A stretch of 64,000 nt of DNA from Dendrophyllia cribrosa. Lineage: Eukaryota; Cnidaria; Anthozoa; Scleractinia; Dendrophylliidae. The stretch lies in assembly GCA_024195265.1 (NCBI GenBank), contig JAJLRJ010000008.1:23534958-23598957 (forward strand), read 5' to 3'. Within the stretch, counting starts at the first letter, position 1. Every line of letters starts with the position of its first letter. Positions 1-10,863 of the stretch are shown here, piece after piece. The position numbers were made by a program, and so were the translations under genes. The notes under the pieces were generated by a model. The model was not told the DNA's origin, did no database searches, and worked only from the letters and a program-made list of their open reading frames with translations.

Positions 1-1760
1 ATATATGCCCTTTTTAAGAAAGACATCATTATGACATCTCAACTTCCTCCACCCCCCTTTCTTTTTCTTTTTATGTTCTTTAATGCTAGTTGCATTTGCA
101 TGTGAGTGTGTGTGTACTGTAAATAATACTTTGGGTTGAAAATAACTATGCAAATGACTATGTAAATATACAAATGACTCTGTAAGTCTACTTCTAATCA
201 AAACATAGTATTTACTGTATAATTTTGTACATCTGAATAAAATTTGCATTGTTATTAAAAAAAAAAAACTTGGAAAATAAACAAGTTTTCATTTATCACA
301 CCTAAATTGCTATTAAAGTAAGACCCTGCTACAGTGGAATCACAATATAACGAACCTATTTATAACCAAAGATCCTGGTATAACGAATGATATTCTTCAG
401 CCCAGTTACCAGGAACCTCAATATAATGACCACATTTTCCCAGTCCCTTGGAACTTCAGGAGCAACTTCAGGGATCAATTTTACAATACCTGGCCACTTA
501 TTTACATATCCCTAAATGTTTGTTAGAACTAGCCATATGAAAACAAAAGAATCCATTCTTACTGAATGAGATGCAAATAAGTGGCCGGGTATTGTAAAGT
601 CTAGCCAAACTTCAGAATACCCGCCACTTATTTACATATCCCTAATTGTTTTAGAGCAGTTTTCAATTGACTGTCGAAAGTAATTACACAATTGCTTTGG
701 TTTTGCATTGCTACGCTTTGTGATTGGCTAAAAAATCTCGCGCCACTTTTTCGACCAATCAGAAGTAAAACCAAAACCAATCGTGACTTGCTCGCACGCG
801 TTTTCCCGCGCTTGGCGCCCGCGACATGTAATTGCTTCGAGCTCTGATTGGTTTATTGGATTGTTTACGACTGCTGTGATTGGTCAGAGTAATTACTTTG
901 GTTTTGGTTTTACGACACTCAATTGAAAACTGCTCTATAGAACGAAACATATGAAAACAAAAGAAACCATTCATATTCAACAACACGCAAATAAGTGGCC
1001 GGGTATTCTGAAGTTTAGCCAAAATGAGATTTAAATTAAATTACAGTCACCAGTAGTAGAAAATGAAGAGGAGAAGTCAGATTGTTTTAGTAGATAGCAT
1101 AATTATAGCTGTTTAGATCACTTTTCCACATAATATTTATTTTACAACAGGAACAAAGCACCTGTTTTTTGACTACCGGCAAAAGGCAACAGCAAAATAA
1201 ATCAATCAATGTCTAAGAAAGTATTAAGAAAAATTGAAATTAAGTTCAATTGTCAAAGGATGAAATAAAAGATGAAAACTTCCTTGATTATTCCAAAGAT
1301 TATTCATTGAATATGTTTTAAATTGTGCTCTTTGAAGCAAAAATGGGGGGCCCCAGTGTTTATTTAACAGTTGTCAACTGTAACAGCAGTTGAAACATTT
1401 ACAAAGTAGAAAACCAGTAGAATCATTACCATTACATATTTAAAAGGGCATGGTTTGAGTTTTAGAGGTAACCAAGTATTAATAAAACAATGGAACCATA
1501 AATAAAAGTGATAGATCAATTACTATTCTCACACAACGTGAGAGAATAATAAAATAATAGAGTGCAATAAATGTAATTTATTCTTGTATAAATACCCCCA
1601 CACAAAATCCAAATCTTGCTTTGCGAAATATGTTAAATTACCCATAGTAAATGGAGTTTTATAACTGGTAAAATCTAGTTTGATCAACAAGGAAATTTGA
1701 CACCATATAACGGAAAAAAAAGTAAATTTCAATAAACACAGAAAGTGGTACAGCACTTAC
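1..1760. other. LIS1 intron sequence with dispersed repeats
   Basis: No coding exon was recognised. The stretch is AT-rich and would be intron 2 of the LIS1 gene. It holds a MITE at 652-937, a degenerate element around 340-470 with the TATAACGAA words typical of Tigger/pogo-like MITEs, and two copies of a GTGGCC(A/G)GGTATTGTAAAG word near 485 and 580-600. Confidence 0.5.
652..937. mobile_element. MITE family M1, copy 1
   Basis: Element of about 286 bp with inverted ends: TAGAGCAGTTTTCAATTGA on the left and its near-complement ending in TGCTCTA on the right. Inside are the family words TGATTGGCTAAAAAATCTCG and CGCGTTTTCCCGCGCTTGGC. The same element recurs at 5475, 10080, 34433, 36548, 45572, about 46256 and about 50084. 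There is no coding capacity. Confidence 0.85.
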
Positions 1761-2236
1761 CATATTTGCATCCTTCTTGAATGCATTAAGGGCATCCTCA
1801 AAGCCACATTGGAAAAGGTAATCCGCAATAGCTTTGTGGCTGAAAAATAAAAGAACAGTTGCTACGGTAAGTACAGAATATTTCACTTTTGTGTATGTGT
1901 TCACGAGGAGAGGTTACAAATACTTTGAAACCTGCAAGATTCCATTTTAGTCTAGCTGTTTATGTATGACTTACTACAATGCGTTAATCCGTGCTGATCC
2001 GAGATTGCCTTTGAAAAATTATCGATATAATTTGCGATAAACTATAACTTAAAGCATGGCAGCTTGTAGGGGGTATGATTGAACTAGTTGATCACAGAAA
2101 GAGATATATTTAAAACCTGTTACCGCAAGCTCGATCTGGAAAGTAGAACAAATCAATCATATAGACTTGCAAGATGCATAATCAAGCTATCAGCATAAAC
2201 TTACAGTTCTTCCTTCTGTCTGGGAGTCAAAACCAT
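1761..2236 (-). CDS. PAFAH1B1: LIS1 homologue (PAFAH1B1), first two coding exons, partial
   Basis: The first coding exon is 2236-2205, starting at ATG 2236-2234 and encoding MVLTPRQKEEL with the last codon split. The second is 1839-1761 and reads HKAIADYLFQCGFEDALNAF followed by KKDANM. Splice signals are strong: donor GTAAGTTT after 2205, acceptor TTTTTCAG before 1839 and donor GTAAGTGC after 1761. Phases agree (CT|C), giving 37 continuous codons. The sequence matches the N-terminal LisH dimerisation motif of LIS1, which in animals begins MVLSQRQ and continues with a conserved AIADYL segment. LIS1 is a WD40 protein that regulates cytoplasmic dynein and is the non-catalytic subunit of PAF acetylhydrolase 1B. 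The coiled coil and WD40 repeats must lie beyond position 1 of the window, because no further exon was found in 1-1760. The gene is divergent from the twin-cysteine gene at 3053. Confidence 0.87.
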
Positions 2237-3052
2237 GGCTCACAATCTATTCTGTCAACTTTTGTTCAAATCTAGAGCATCTATGACCTTGAATTCCACT
2301 GAAAACATTCCTTTATGGGCGATCTATGTACAATAACCATCGCGCTTACACCATGTTAGAAGCGACACCCTCGCCCTGGTGGCTTTCCTAGGAGTCAAAA
2401 AACAATAAATCAGGCAAGATAAGTCGTTTGAATCAAAGGGAGCTCGGCACGCGAAAGTATACCGCTTCAATTATGCCGGTTAGGATATCGTAATATCTTT
2501 AAAAAAAGAAGATCATTGTACAAAGTCCTCTAACCTGATCAGTTATGAAAAACTTGGGTCTGGTGGATTGAAAGATCGTTTTGGCTATATATAGGCGCCT
2601 TGTTTGGCGTAGAGCTAAATACAATGGAAATTCAGAAAAAGGAAGCTTTACAGAAAAAACCTAAGTGAATGTCAGATTGCCACACAGTCATAATATTACG
2701 CATATTTTAAGAGAGACGAGGTAAACCCACCCATGATCTGAACTAACTATGCGCTGACTCTCCCAACAAGAATTACGTCAATTCCCGCGATTATTCGAGA
2801 TTCCGCACAACGAAAACCCCACCTTGTTTTCGATTTGCCTTCTGTGTTCCTTGGCGCTTTCACATGCGGTTCTTTGACTGCAAAAATCGCCAGAGAATCG
2901 CCTGTTTCTCTTTCACAGTCTATCAATTTTTGAAACTCAAACACCGCTCGATTTCAAGCACTTCGTAAAAACGGCCAGCCCATGATGCAAAGCGACTACA
3001 ATGCGCATGAGCAGCCAGCCAGTAGCGCAGTGTACCTTGGGTATTATTCAAC
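2237..3052. promoter_or_regulatory. Head-to-head intergenic region, LIS1 / twin-cysteine gene
   Basis: The 816 bp between the two start codons must hold the promoters and 5' UTRs of both divergent genes. No clear TATA box stands in the right place for either. The part near 2750-2990 is relatively GC-rich, as expected of a housekeeping promoter. The bidirectional role is inferred from orientation alone. Confidence 0.45.
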
Positions 3053-4905
3053 ATGGCGGATTCAAGCACAAAACAAAGTTACAGGAATGTGGTCACAACG
3101 TCTTGCGATCATCAGGCCTTGAAGGAATGCTTAGATAGAAATAATGGCGACAGGTCTAAGTGTATGAAGGAGTGGGAAGACTTCCAACGTTCCTGTGCTG
3201 AAAATAAGAGGTGTTTTTCCGTGTTTCTTTGCATTGTATGTGGGCTTTAAACCCGGGGGGGGGGGGGGGGGGGGGGGGGGGTACACCCCCAAAATACCTA
3301 TACGGGTACCGCCCAACGGGGTCGTGATGTTGATTTGGGACTCCTGATCTAGAACGGGGTATCCGTTTTAGAGCATTTTAGAGACGTTTCCTAGAACGGG
3401 GTATAATATTTCGAACGCACAAAAGCTTCAGATTATCAGCAGCCATTTTTTCTAAAATGGGGTATTAAAAATTGACCTATTTCTAGAACGGGTATCATTT
3501 TGAGTGTAAATTCTTTCTAAACAGGGTCCAAATTTGGAGACCCAGACGGCACATACCCACCCAAAATATACCCAAGTAACCCCCCACCCCCCCCCCCCCC
3601 CCCGGGCTTAAAATTGTTTACGTGACGTGCTTTCCACGTCGTTAAACGTAAGCAAACATGCAGTGGCGGATCTAGGTGAGGAGCCCATGGGGTCCGCCCC
3701 CCCCCCCCCCCCATCTTGTAAAAGAAATAAGTTCTGGTGCCCCGAAATTCCTTTTTTGCAATCTCTGACATTTTCATCCCCTTCCCAGATTCACTCTGCT
3801 TGCCCCCCCCCCCCCCCTCTCCTCCTCCGTGATGCTGGGTCCGCAACTGACGAGTATGGGAGAAAATGTGAAATATGTATGAGCTGTTTCTTTGTCAAAG
3901 GAGAACTAGAGTTTTCAAGTGTTGAAAGTTAAAAACTCACATATAAGACAGTATAGTTTTCAACACTGTAATGGTCACTTTTGAAAATGTATGTAGTAGC
4001 ATACGAAACGTCAAGTTTTATCAAAAATGAATAAGTTCAATATGTTTATCACCGCGGTTTGTGTTCTATTTCTTATATATTTTTTAATTTCAGGCCAAAG
4101 AGACAGGGTGGGGTTAGTTTGGGAGGGGGGGGGGGGGGGGGGAGGTGAGTGCAGGGATACAAACTTCCTGCTTCCTCTGACTGACTGACTGACTGACTGA
4201 CACAGGTTTTATGGTACCAGTTTGGTCTTTTAATTTATTTGAGACTCCTGAAAATGCTGTTTACCACCTGCTGTCAGCCAGCCAGGCAGTAGTACACTGT
4301 ACACAAATGTTTTGCTCACTTTCATAAGCCGAGCAATCATTTTCCTGTGGCGAGAGATGATGACTCACACGTAGAAAAACGACTCTCCAATGCAGTGATG
4401 TTCCGTATTTATGAACCATGTTTCACTTTCACTTACGAACGAACCATGTTACCACTTTCACTAACGATACGAAAATGCTCGGATGTAAAATACAAAAAAA
4501 AAGCTTGGAAGTAATCGGAAACCACCAAAAAACTCAACCGTCGGCGGTGATTTGAATTTCAGATTCCGCATGTCATTGAAAAGCGCAGTAACCCTATTAT
4601 TCCCAGAGTCGATTATGGAGATGTGCAGTGTAGTTCTAGCTTTTGAGTCTGTCAAAAAAAACCTATGAAACCTCTCCACAAGTACTTTTGCATGATACAA
4701 CTTGTTTTTCAATATTTTACAAAATGAAATTCGGGATTTTATATGAATGTTATCTGTGGCACTCTTGGGCATTAAAGGGTTAAGAGTGTCACTGTTCCCC
4801 TCTTCCACTATTCTGGCTCAGTTTCACTCCATAATAGTGTGTCTTATCTTTATTTACAGGAAATTACAAGAAAAACAGGAAACTTCATCTTGTGGTTGTG
4901 ATTAA
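3053..4905 (+). CDS. Small twin-cysteine (CHCH / COX-assembly-like) protein, two exons
   Basis: Exon 1 is 3053-3210 and exon 2 is 4860-4905. The acceptor is TTTATTTACAG, and the AG|G junction keeps frame. The spliced product is 67 residues. It contains CDHQALKEC (CX7C), a CLDRNNGDRSKC loop and a CX10C pair ending QRSC, then a charged helix and a terminal CGC. The CLDxNxxDxxxC loop followed by CX10C resembles COA6 and CHCHD7/COX23, mitochondrial intermembrane-space proteins that fold through Mia40-type disulfides and help assemble cytochrome c oxidase. The first pair is CX7C rather than CX9C, so the exact family is unclear. The ATG sits in AACATGGCG, a good eukaryotic start context. The 1.65-kb intron holds a homopolymer-capped repeat (3255-3603). 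A read-through ORF beyond 3210 is intron, not protein. Confidence 0.65.
3255..3603. repeat. Homopolymer-capped repeat, family B (TAGAACGGGGTA type)
   Basis: A 27-G run (3255-3281) opens the element and a 17-C run (3587-3603) closes it. The caps sit inside inverted CCCGGG contexts (AAACCCGGG left, CCCGGGCTT right). Internally the word CTAGAACGGGGTA and variants recur roughly every 30-50 bp. The right end carries GACGGCACATACCC, shared with the element at 16561-17009. It lies inside the intron of the twin-cysteine gene. Confidence 0.75.
3664..3850. repeat. Dispersed repeat starting GTGGCGGATC with C runs
   Basis: The word CAGTGGCGGATCTAG is followed by a 16-C run (3697-3712) and a 15-C run (3803-3817). 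A related element near 50690-51070 ends with CCGCCACTGG next to another C run. No coding content; the polyproline and polyglycine frames across it are artefacts. Confidence 0.5.
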
Positions 4906-5474
4906 AGGTATCCAAGTTTATATATAAATGAAATCATCAACTGTTGTTGCAGGTACTGTTTATTGTGCATGGAGAATTCAGAACTTCTTAAATAAGAAGT
5001 CTAGGACTAGAAATCATTGCCTGCAAGATAAGGACTCCAGAAACCTTTGCATTAAGATTGAAGGTGAATGAAGAGATCATCTTACAATATTTAGAAAGAA
5101 AGCCACATCAGCAGGTGGATAAACACTGATGTCTTTTATTCCCTGGGGGGAGGGGGAAGGGTGTGTATACTGTGTGCATTTGGGCAAGAGTGTGCCACTG
5201 GGACTATAAAACCCTCACCCTATACCAGACCTTGTTCAGCTTTCAGCTGCATCTTGCAACCCTATTCCAGGGATGTAGCTAAGAGCCGGCTGCCAGCTAA
5301 TTTCACCAGCTGAAAGAGAACTTATGACCAGCTCAAACTTCACTTGAAAACAAAGACTCACTGTGATTTTAAAGGTGCACAAGCCAGAAAAAATGGCTGG
5401 GCTTGTTAATGAGCCTGCTCACTTTTTTCTTAGCAACACCCCTGCTATTCAACTACAACAACAAACGTTTAAAA

Positions 5475-5761
5475 TAGAGCGGTTTTCAATCGAGTGTCAA
5501 AAGTAATTTCGTGATTGCTTTGGTTTTGCATTGCTACGCTTTGTGATTGGCTAAAAAATCTCGCACCACTGTATCAACCAATCAGAAGTAACACCAAAAC
5601 CAATCATGACTTACTCACACATGTTTTCCTGTGCTTGGCACCAGCGACATGAATTTGCTTCGAGCTCAGATTGGTTCATTGGATTGTCTGCCTTTGTTTT
5701 GATTCATGGCCAGAGTGATTGCTTTGGGTTGGTTTACAACACTCAAGTGTAAACCACTCTA
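5475..5761. mobile_element. MITE family M1, copy 2
   Basis: Begins TAGAGCGGTTTTCAATCGAG and ends CACTCAAGTGTAAACCACTCTA. The same internal words as copy 1 appear in the same order. Confidence 0.85.
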
Positions 5762-6291
5762 TTACTTGGGTGAAACTGTTTTTGATTTAGTATATCATTA
5801 AGTTCAAGTTATCGTGGGTTTGAATTATCGAAATTCCACAGTATTTCCTTTATACGGTGCCTAAAGCCATTGTATTTCATGCTATCAACAACAGGACAAC
5901 CAAAGACAACCAAGACTTAGCTATACACTTAACTGTAAAACCCAAAAAACAAAAATGGGAACAACAGGCTATTACGTTATTACGAAGTAATAAGGCAATA
6001 ATAAAACAGAACACGGTGATCCTATAACAGGCAGCATATGATTTCCTTCCCATGTCTGACATGGGATGTAGGACAGAGATAAGAGATATCCATGAGATAT
6101 TCTTAAAGCTAGCTTATGCTTGCTAACACAATTAAACGTAGAGATAAATATAGTATAAAGCACTACACAAGCACAACATTGCATACAAAGGAATAAATTA
6201 AACTGCAGCTAGCATGCATACAATGAAATTGCAGCTGGCATCCACCCTTATTCTACTTGATGGTTATTAAAGAAATAAAAAATGTGCCCAG

Positions 6292-6427
6292 TGCATTGTT
6301 GAGTTATATAAGCATGCAGGAATTTTTAAGAACACGAGAGAAGTGCAGAGAAGCATGAGCCGAAGGCAAGTGCTTATTGCACTTCTCTAGTGTTCTTAAA
6401 AATTGCCAAGTATAACTCAACAATGCA
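6292..6427. mobile_element. Hairpin MITE
   Basis: Inverted arms TGCATTGTTGAGTTATA and TATAACTCAACAATGCA enclose a second inverted pair around GAGAAGTGCA and TGCACTTCTC. Length is about 136 bp, with no coding capacity. Confidence 0.7.
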
Positions 6428-6527
6428 TGAGGAACAAGTTTTTTAATTTCTTTTATAAAAAGAAAACGGTTAAAATGAACCTTACGTCACACGCCTGCTT
6501 TATCGAGTTATAATGAACTCGGTTTAC

Positions 6528-7700
6528 AGGGTCTGGAAGGGGGAGTCTGGATCCCGAATCACTGGCTATTTTTCCGTAATTTCCCAAATCACGTAGCTTG
6601 TTTTTGTCATTTCCCGAATCACGTACTCTGGGAAAGCGTTTTCAAAATATATCCTATTTCTGACGATTCAAAGTGTTAATGGTTAACTATTGTAGTCAGG
6701 AAATTACAGAAATACGACAAAAAGCTTTTCAAGTAAATAAACTCTGGACATTCGCATAGACCTCTTTTATAATGGCGGCCGATTTATTTATTCTCTTATA
6801 TGTACGTTAGTCAGCCTTAGTGGCCTCGTTAGTGTGTGCAAAATTCAAAAGAATTTTTACTCTAAAATGAGGCCAGTGGTGGCATCGGCCGCCATTATGA
6901 AAGAGGTCTATACATTGTCTATAGACATTTACGGTTTACTTCTATTCATGGTTTATATTTTATTACCGCTATGAAAGTCAAACCAGGATTCGGTTTATCC
7001 GTCGTTTTTCAGTGAGGTCTTTGAGATAAATTTTGACTTACTGCAACCATAAACGGACACCTGCAGGCATCAATTTTGGAGAAACTGCTCATTTAACATA
7101 CACCCTTACTGTAGTTTTAATGTTGTTTAGAAAAAATGAGACCAGAACCCTATCTGCGGAACTGGTCTCACTACTCGCCACATCATAGAAATAAACAGTG
7201 AATATTGCGAATAAACAAACCGGCGGCAAATCGAAAACAGGATGTCGCGATGGCGTATTCACTGCGATCATGTGTGATCAGCTTGAATTACAGTTGCTTC
7301 CCACCCGTGGCCTTCCTGTAAATGGTTTTGTAACCTCGTATAAAACTGAATTAACGACACATGATGACAAAGGTGACTGATAACGACTGTTTTAATAATT
7401 TACTTTATTGATCACGTGCCCGTTGTGACATGTTGTGAGCTGAGAGAGTTAAAAACGTTTTTGACAGATCGCTATAAAACACGACAAAAATGCCGGAGGG
7501 TGAATTGATACGGACTTAAATATTTGATTTTCACGGAATTTTGTAGATGGAAATCGCGAATCACGGACCACAGATAAAGCAAATCGCGCGTCACAGCCGA
7601 TATAGTAATCCCGAATCACGGCTGGATTTATTTTGTATTCCCGAATCACGCACTCAATTTCGACTAAATCCCGGATCACGCAGAGCCCCTTCCAGACCCT
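6528..7700. mobile_element. 1.17-kb inverted-end repeat with TCCCGAATCACG words
   Basis: The ends are AGGGTCTGGAAGGGG (6528-6542) and its exact complement CCCCTTCCAGACCCT (7686-7700). About eight copies of a TCCCGAATCACG-like word, spaced about 30 bp apart, lie just inside the two ends (near 6553, 6583, 6613, 7550, 7582, 7608, 7638 and 7668). No transposase is encoded. G/C-rich caps plus internal short words resemble the homopolymer-capped repeats elsewhere in the window. Confidence 0.75.
6757..6910. mobile_element. Small MITE nested in the 6528-7700 element
   Basis: Inverted ends TAGACCTCTTTTATAATGGC and GCCATTATGAAAGAGGTCTA enclose about 100 bp. A TA follows the right end, compatible with TA-targeted insertion. 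Confidence 0.75.
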
Positions 7701-8741
7701 CGGTTTAACCAATCATAGCGTGCACATTTCTTCAAGCATTTTATAATGTATGTTATATATATCGTACAACAATATTAGAATAAATTATGCAATTTAAGAA
7801 TAATAATTTGTGGAGCAGTACTTTGTGATGGTGCTGTTTGTTTTCATTGTTTTTTTTTATGAATAATTTTTATTTTGTCCACTGTTGGGAGTGAAAGGTG
7901 TTAAGGGGGAAGAACCTTAACTACGAGGTGGTTGCTATGGAAGAGTTCCAAATATCATATGACAGGTTTTTTATCTTCCTCGGCAATGATGTTTGGTCAC
8001 GTTCGTTCTGTCAATGGTTCCATCAAAATCTTATAAGTCACAACCATATTTTGTATGTCACGTGACCAGAACATAAAAACCCTTAAAACTCAAACATCTC
8101 ACCTTTTTTTTCCCAATAAAACCAATGTTAATAGCTTAAGAACATCCTAATAGAAAAATCTGTAGCATGGATTTGTTAAAATCCACATTATTGAAAAAGC
8201 TATGACATCATAAAGCTGTATTTTCATACATTTTGTTTAATAGCTTTCCTTTTTTAACTAAACAGTAATTCCATGCTACAGATGTTACAAAAAGTTGAAT
8301 TGCTTATGATTTGCCAAAAGCATGAGCACATCTTGTCAATAATTGACATATTGTTCATGATTTGTCATAATATAAATGTCTTTTACAAGATACTGTGGTT
8401 CCATCTTGGCTGTTTATCCATATATGGTACATTTGGAGATGTTTGCTCTCATTGCCTTCTTCTCACATGTTTTGTTCATCATTTTGAAGGCTTTATTATC
8501 AAGCACATCTGTAAATTGCTGGAGTAACTATGGTTTTTATGTTAGATAGCACTTCTTGTTTGGTTGGCAATCATCTGCCTGAAGCTGCAGATAGAAATAC
8601 AAATTTATAATATACATTAGCAGAAAACCTCTTATTCCCACACCTACTAAAATGATTGCATTATTAGGTGGTGATGTTAAGCATCTCACTTGGAATGCAT
8701 TGTAAAGCGAACATGTGTGTTGTCTGCTCATTCATCTGTGA

Positions 8742-8772
8742 CACATTATTATTATTATTATTATTATTATTT
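8742..8772. repeat. (ATT)n microsatellite
   Basis: About ten uninterrupted ATT units, followed by a T-rich tract and an 8-10 G run. Confidence 0.9.
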
Positions 8773-8827
8773 TTATTTTTTTTTGGGGGGGGGCATATTT
8801 CAAGTATTACAATAAGTAATGTTTACT

Positions 8828-8930
8828 ACATGAGCGGGAGTGTTGTATCGGCCTATACAATCACAAGGCGCAGTGAATGTATAGTGCCGATACAACACGG
8901 ATGCGAATGTAGTAAACAACTTGTGAAATT
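8828..8930. mobile_element. Hairpin MITE
   Basis: Arms TGTTTACTACAT and ATGTAGTAAACA enclose a second inverted pair, GTGTTGTATCGGC and GCCGATACAACAC. No coding content. Confidence 0.65.
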
Positions 8931-9668
8931 CACATTCACATGTAAATTAGATACAACCACTAGTGAGTTGTATCTGATATACATGGTAACCATGTGATTG
9001 GAATAGCTCATTTCTATTTGTTAGTACCCTTATAAATTATTAATGAATTTTACAATAGTTATTACAATGGTTGTATTATTTTTAATAGGCTTAGTTTGTA
9101 ATCTTTTAATAGCATCTTATTCTTAGTAGTGTTGTTAGTTTTATAGATTAGGTACTTGTTTTATATGTAATGTTTAGACATCTTATACAGGTTCCCATTG
9201 ATAACAGTAACAACTCACAGTTGTTGTTTTTTCACTGAAAAGACCATCCTGACCAAATAAAAGTGTAAATAATATGATTTGTGTTTATATAGTGTGCATA
9301 TCAACTACATAAACTATACACTGATAATTTCAAAGGGAAAAAGAAGCATAAGAAGCAACTGTCTTTCTTGAATGCAAATGAACCGGTTTTTGCAACCTTG
9401 GTCCCATGTTCCCATACCTGGTCTCTTCTTTAAGACCAGAACATGTCTGTTTCTGTTGTGCTGACTTACCGGTACTTACATGTCTATGTTGTGGCTCAAA
9501 CCAGTTTAATTTTTATTTTCCTTTGTCTCACTCTGAGATTCATTATCGTAATCAGAGACAAAAGAAAACAAAGATCAAACTGTTTTGAAAATTTTTCAAC
9601 CAAAGAAAAATTTGAACCACAACATAAGCTTATACATAAATTCATGAATTTTAGTTGCCATTTCCATT

Positions 9669-9699
<31 letters not shown>

Positions 9700-9700
9700 T
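9669..9700. repeat. (ATTT)n microsatellite
   Basis: About eight ATTT units directly upstream of the acceptor at 9713. It serves as an unusual T-rich, A-interrupted polypyrimidine region for that splice site. Confidence 0.85.
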
Positions 9701-9713
9701 TGCTTTCTTTCAG

Positions 9714-9943
9714 TCACGCAAGCAGTTGAAAAAGGAATAACTGGAAAGCCACAATGGAATTGGGCTCACTTGTCACACCATCCACAAGACTTGAAGCAAT
9801 TGTACCGAATAAACTTCCCTTTGATCCCTGACCGCATACAGAAATTGAAGTCTGGCTGTGTAAACAACTTGCACAGGCGGTCGTATGAGTCCTTACATCC
9901 TGTGATAATCAAAATGGACAGAAAAAGGAGTGAGAGGAATTAA
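9714..9943 (+). CDS. Orphan terminal exon of an unrecognised gene
   Basis: A good acceptor (TTGCTTTCTTTCAG) precedes 76 open codons ending in TAA at 9941-9943. An AATAAA polyadenylation signal (9942-9947) overlaps the stop codon. The exon is entered in phase 1. The encoded segment includes KPQWNWAHLSHHPQDLKQLY and RINFPLIPDRIQKLKSG, with a basic C-terminus (MDRKRSERN). It looks coding: balanced composition, aromatic and charged residues, and a terminal-exon layout. I do not recognise the family. Upstream exons were not found. A longer open frame starting near 9443 crosses the ATTT microsatellite and is not part of the gene. Confidence 0.5.
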
Positions 9944-10079
9944 TAAAGAATCAGCTTCGAAATCAGCTAATGTGAGTGTTTTGAATCGTCACGCAATGTC
10001 TGCTGACAAGGAGTGTTGCGAAACGCCCAACTTAACTCGACTTGTCGCTCTGTCGCAAACATTCAAAGGTAGAGCGAGA

Positions 10080-10315
10080 GTAGTAAAACTTAAACCAAAG
10101 TTATTACTCTGGCCAATCACAACAGACGCAGACAAGCAGGCGCCAAATGCAAGAAAACCGTGATGAACGAGCAAGTCACGATTGGATTGGATTTTACTTC
10201 TAATTGGTTGAGCCAGAAAGTGGGGCTGGATTTTTTTTAACCAGTCACAAAGCGTAGGAATGCCAAACTAAAGCAATAGCTAAATTGCTTTCGACGCTCA
10301 ATTGAAACCGTGTCC
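10080..10315. mobile_element. MITE family M1, truncated copy 3 (inverted)
   Basis: Reverse-orientation copy: AAACCAAAG, GGCCAATCACAACAGACGC and CACAAAGCGTAGGAATGCC, ending CGACGCTCAATTGAAACCG. The left end is missing or diverged. Confidence 0.7.
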
Positions 10316-10762
10316 ATTTGTATTTGGAAGAAACACCCAAAACTGGACTTTGCGTATCCTTGAGGGTAGAAAGAGTTGAAGACGCAACACTCCTTTCTCT
10401 TCGTTTCGTCGACTTTCTTGTTCGTTAGGAGAATCAAAACTAATGTACTCGGACGGGACCTAAACGATACAAAAAATGGTGGTCTCTTTTTGCACCCACA
10501 TCTCCCACTTTTAAAGATGGTAGGATGGAATCTTGGTTGTACAGCCACTCTATCAGGAATAGAAACTTAGGAAACGATTTAAAAGTTTTTAAACTGTTTT
10601 AAAATAGCCGTCATCTCAAAACTTCAGACCAATAAGTTTTATTTATTTGACGTTCATGAGATGGAACCACCATGGCGTTCCCTTGCGCACGGATATAAAC
10701 GCGGCAGTTTGAAAATTGGTATACATTGGTATTGCTCTTGCTTTACTGTAAGTAAACTGAAT

Positions 10763-10863
10763 CTACATACTTGGACATCCGTGCGCGTTTTCACCATGGG
10801 CACGGAAATTGTTCCAGCAGCAGCCATATTCGCTTAGTTGGCATGCTGGCGGGCTGAACGGCT
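10763..10863 (-). CDS. ShKT gene exon 5: Cys-rich tail and stop
   Basis: The acceptor TTCTTTCCTTCAG precedes 10863. Two bases complete the split codon, then 32 codons and TAG (10765-10763). It encodes four cysteines around a YGCCW motif and a terminal GCP. This motif is known in some extracellular Cys-rich proteins as a small appended repeat. Confidence 0.65.

Larger units (their letters stand above)
4906..9713. other. Intergenic region, mainly repeats
   Basis: No convincing coding exon was seen on either strand. The stretch contains an M1 MITE (5475-5761), a hairpin element (6292-6427), a 1.17-kb inverted-end repeat (6528-7700) with a nested MITE (6757-6910), an (ATT)n tract (8742-8772) and a hairpin (8828-8930). 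Upstream exons of the orphan terminal exon at 9714 could lie here but could not be identified. Confidence 0.5.
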
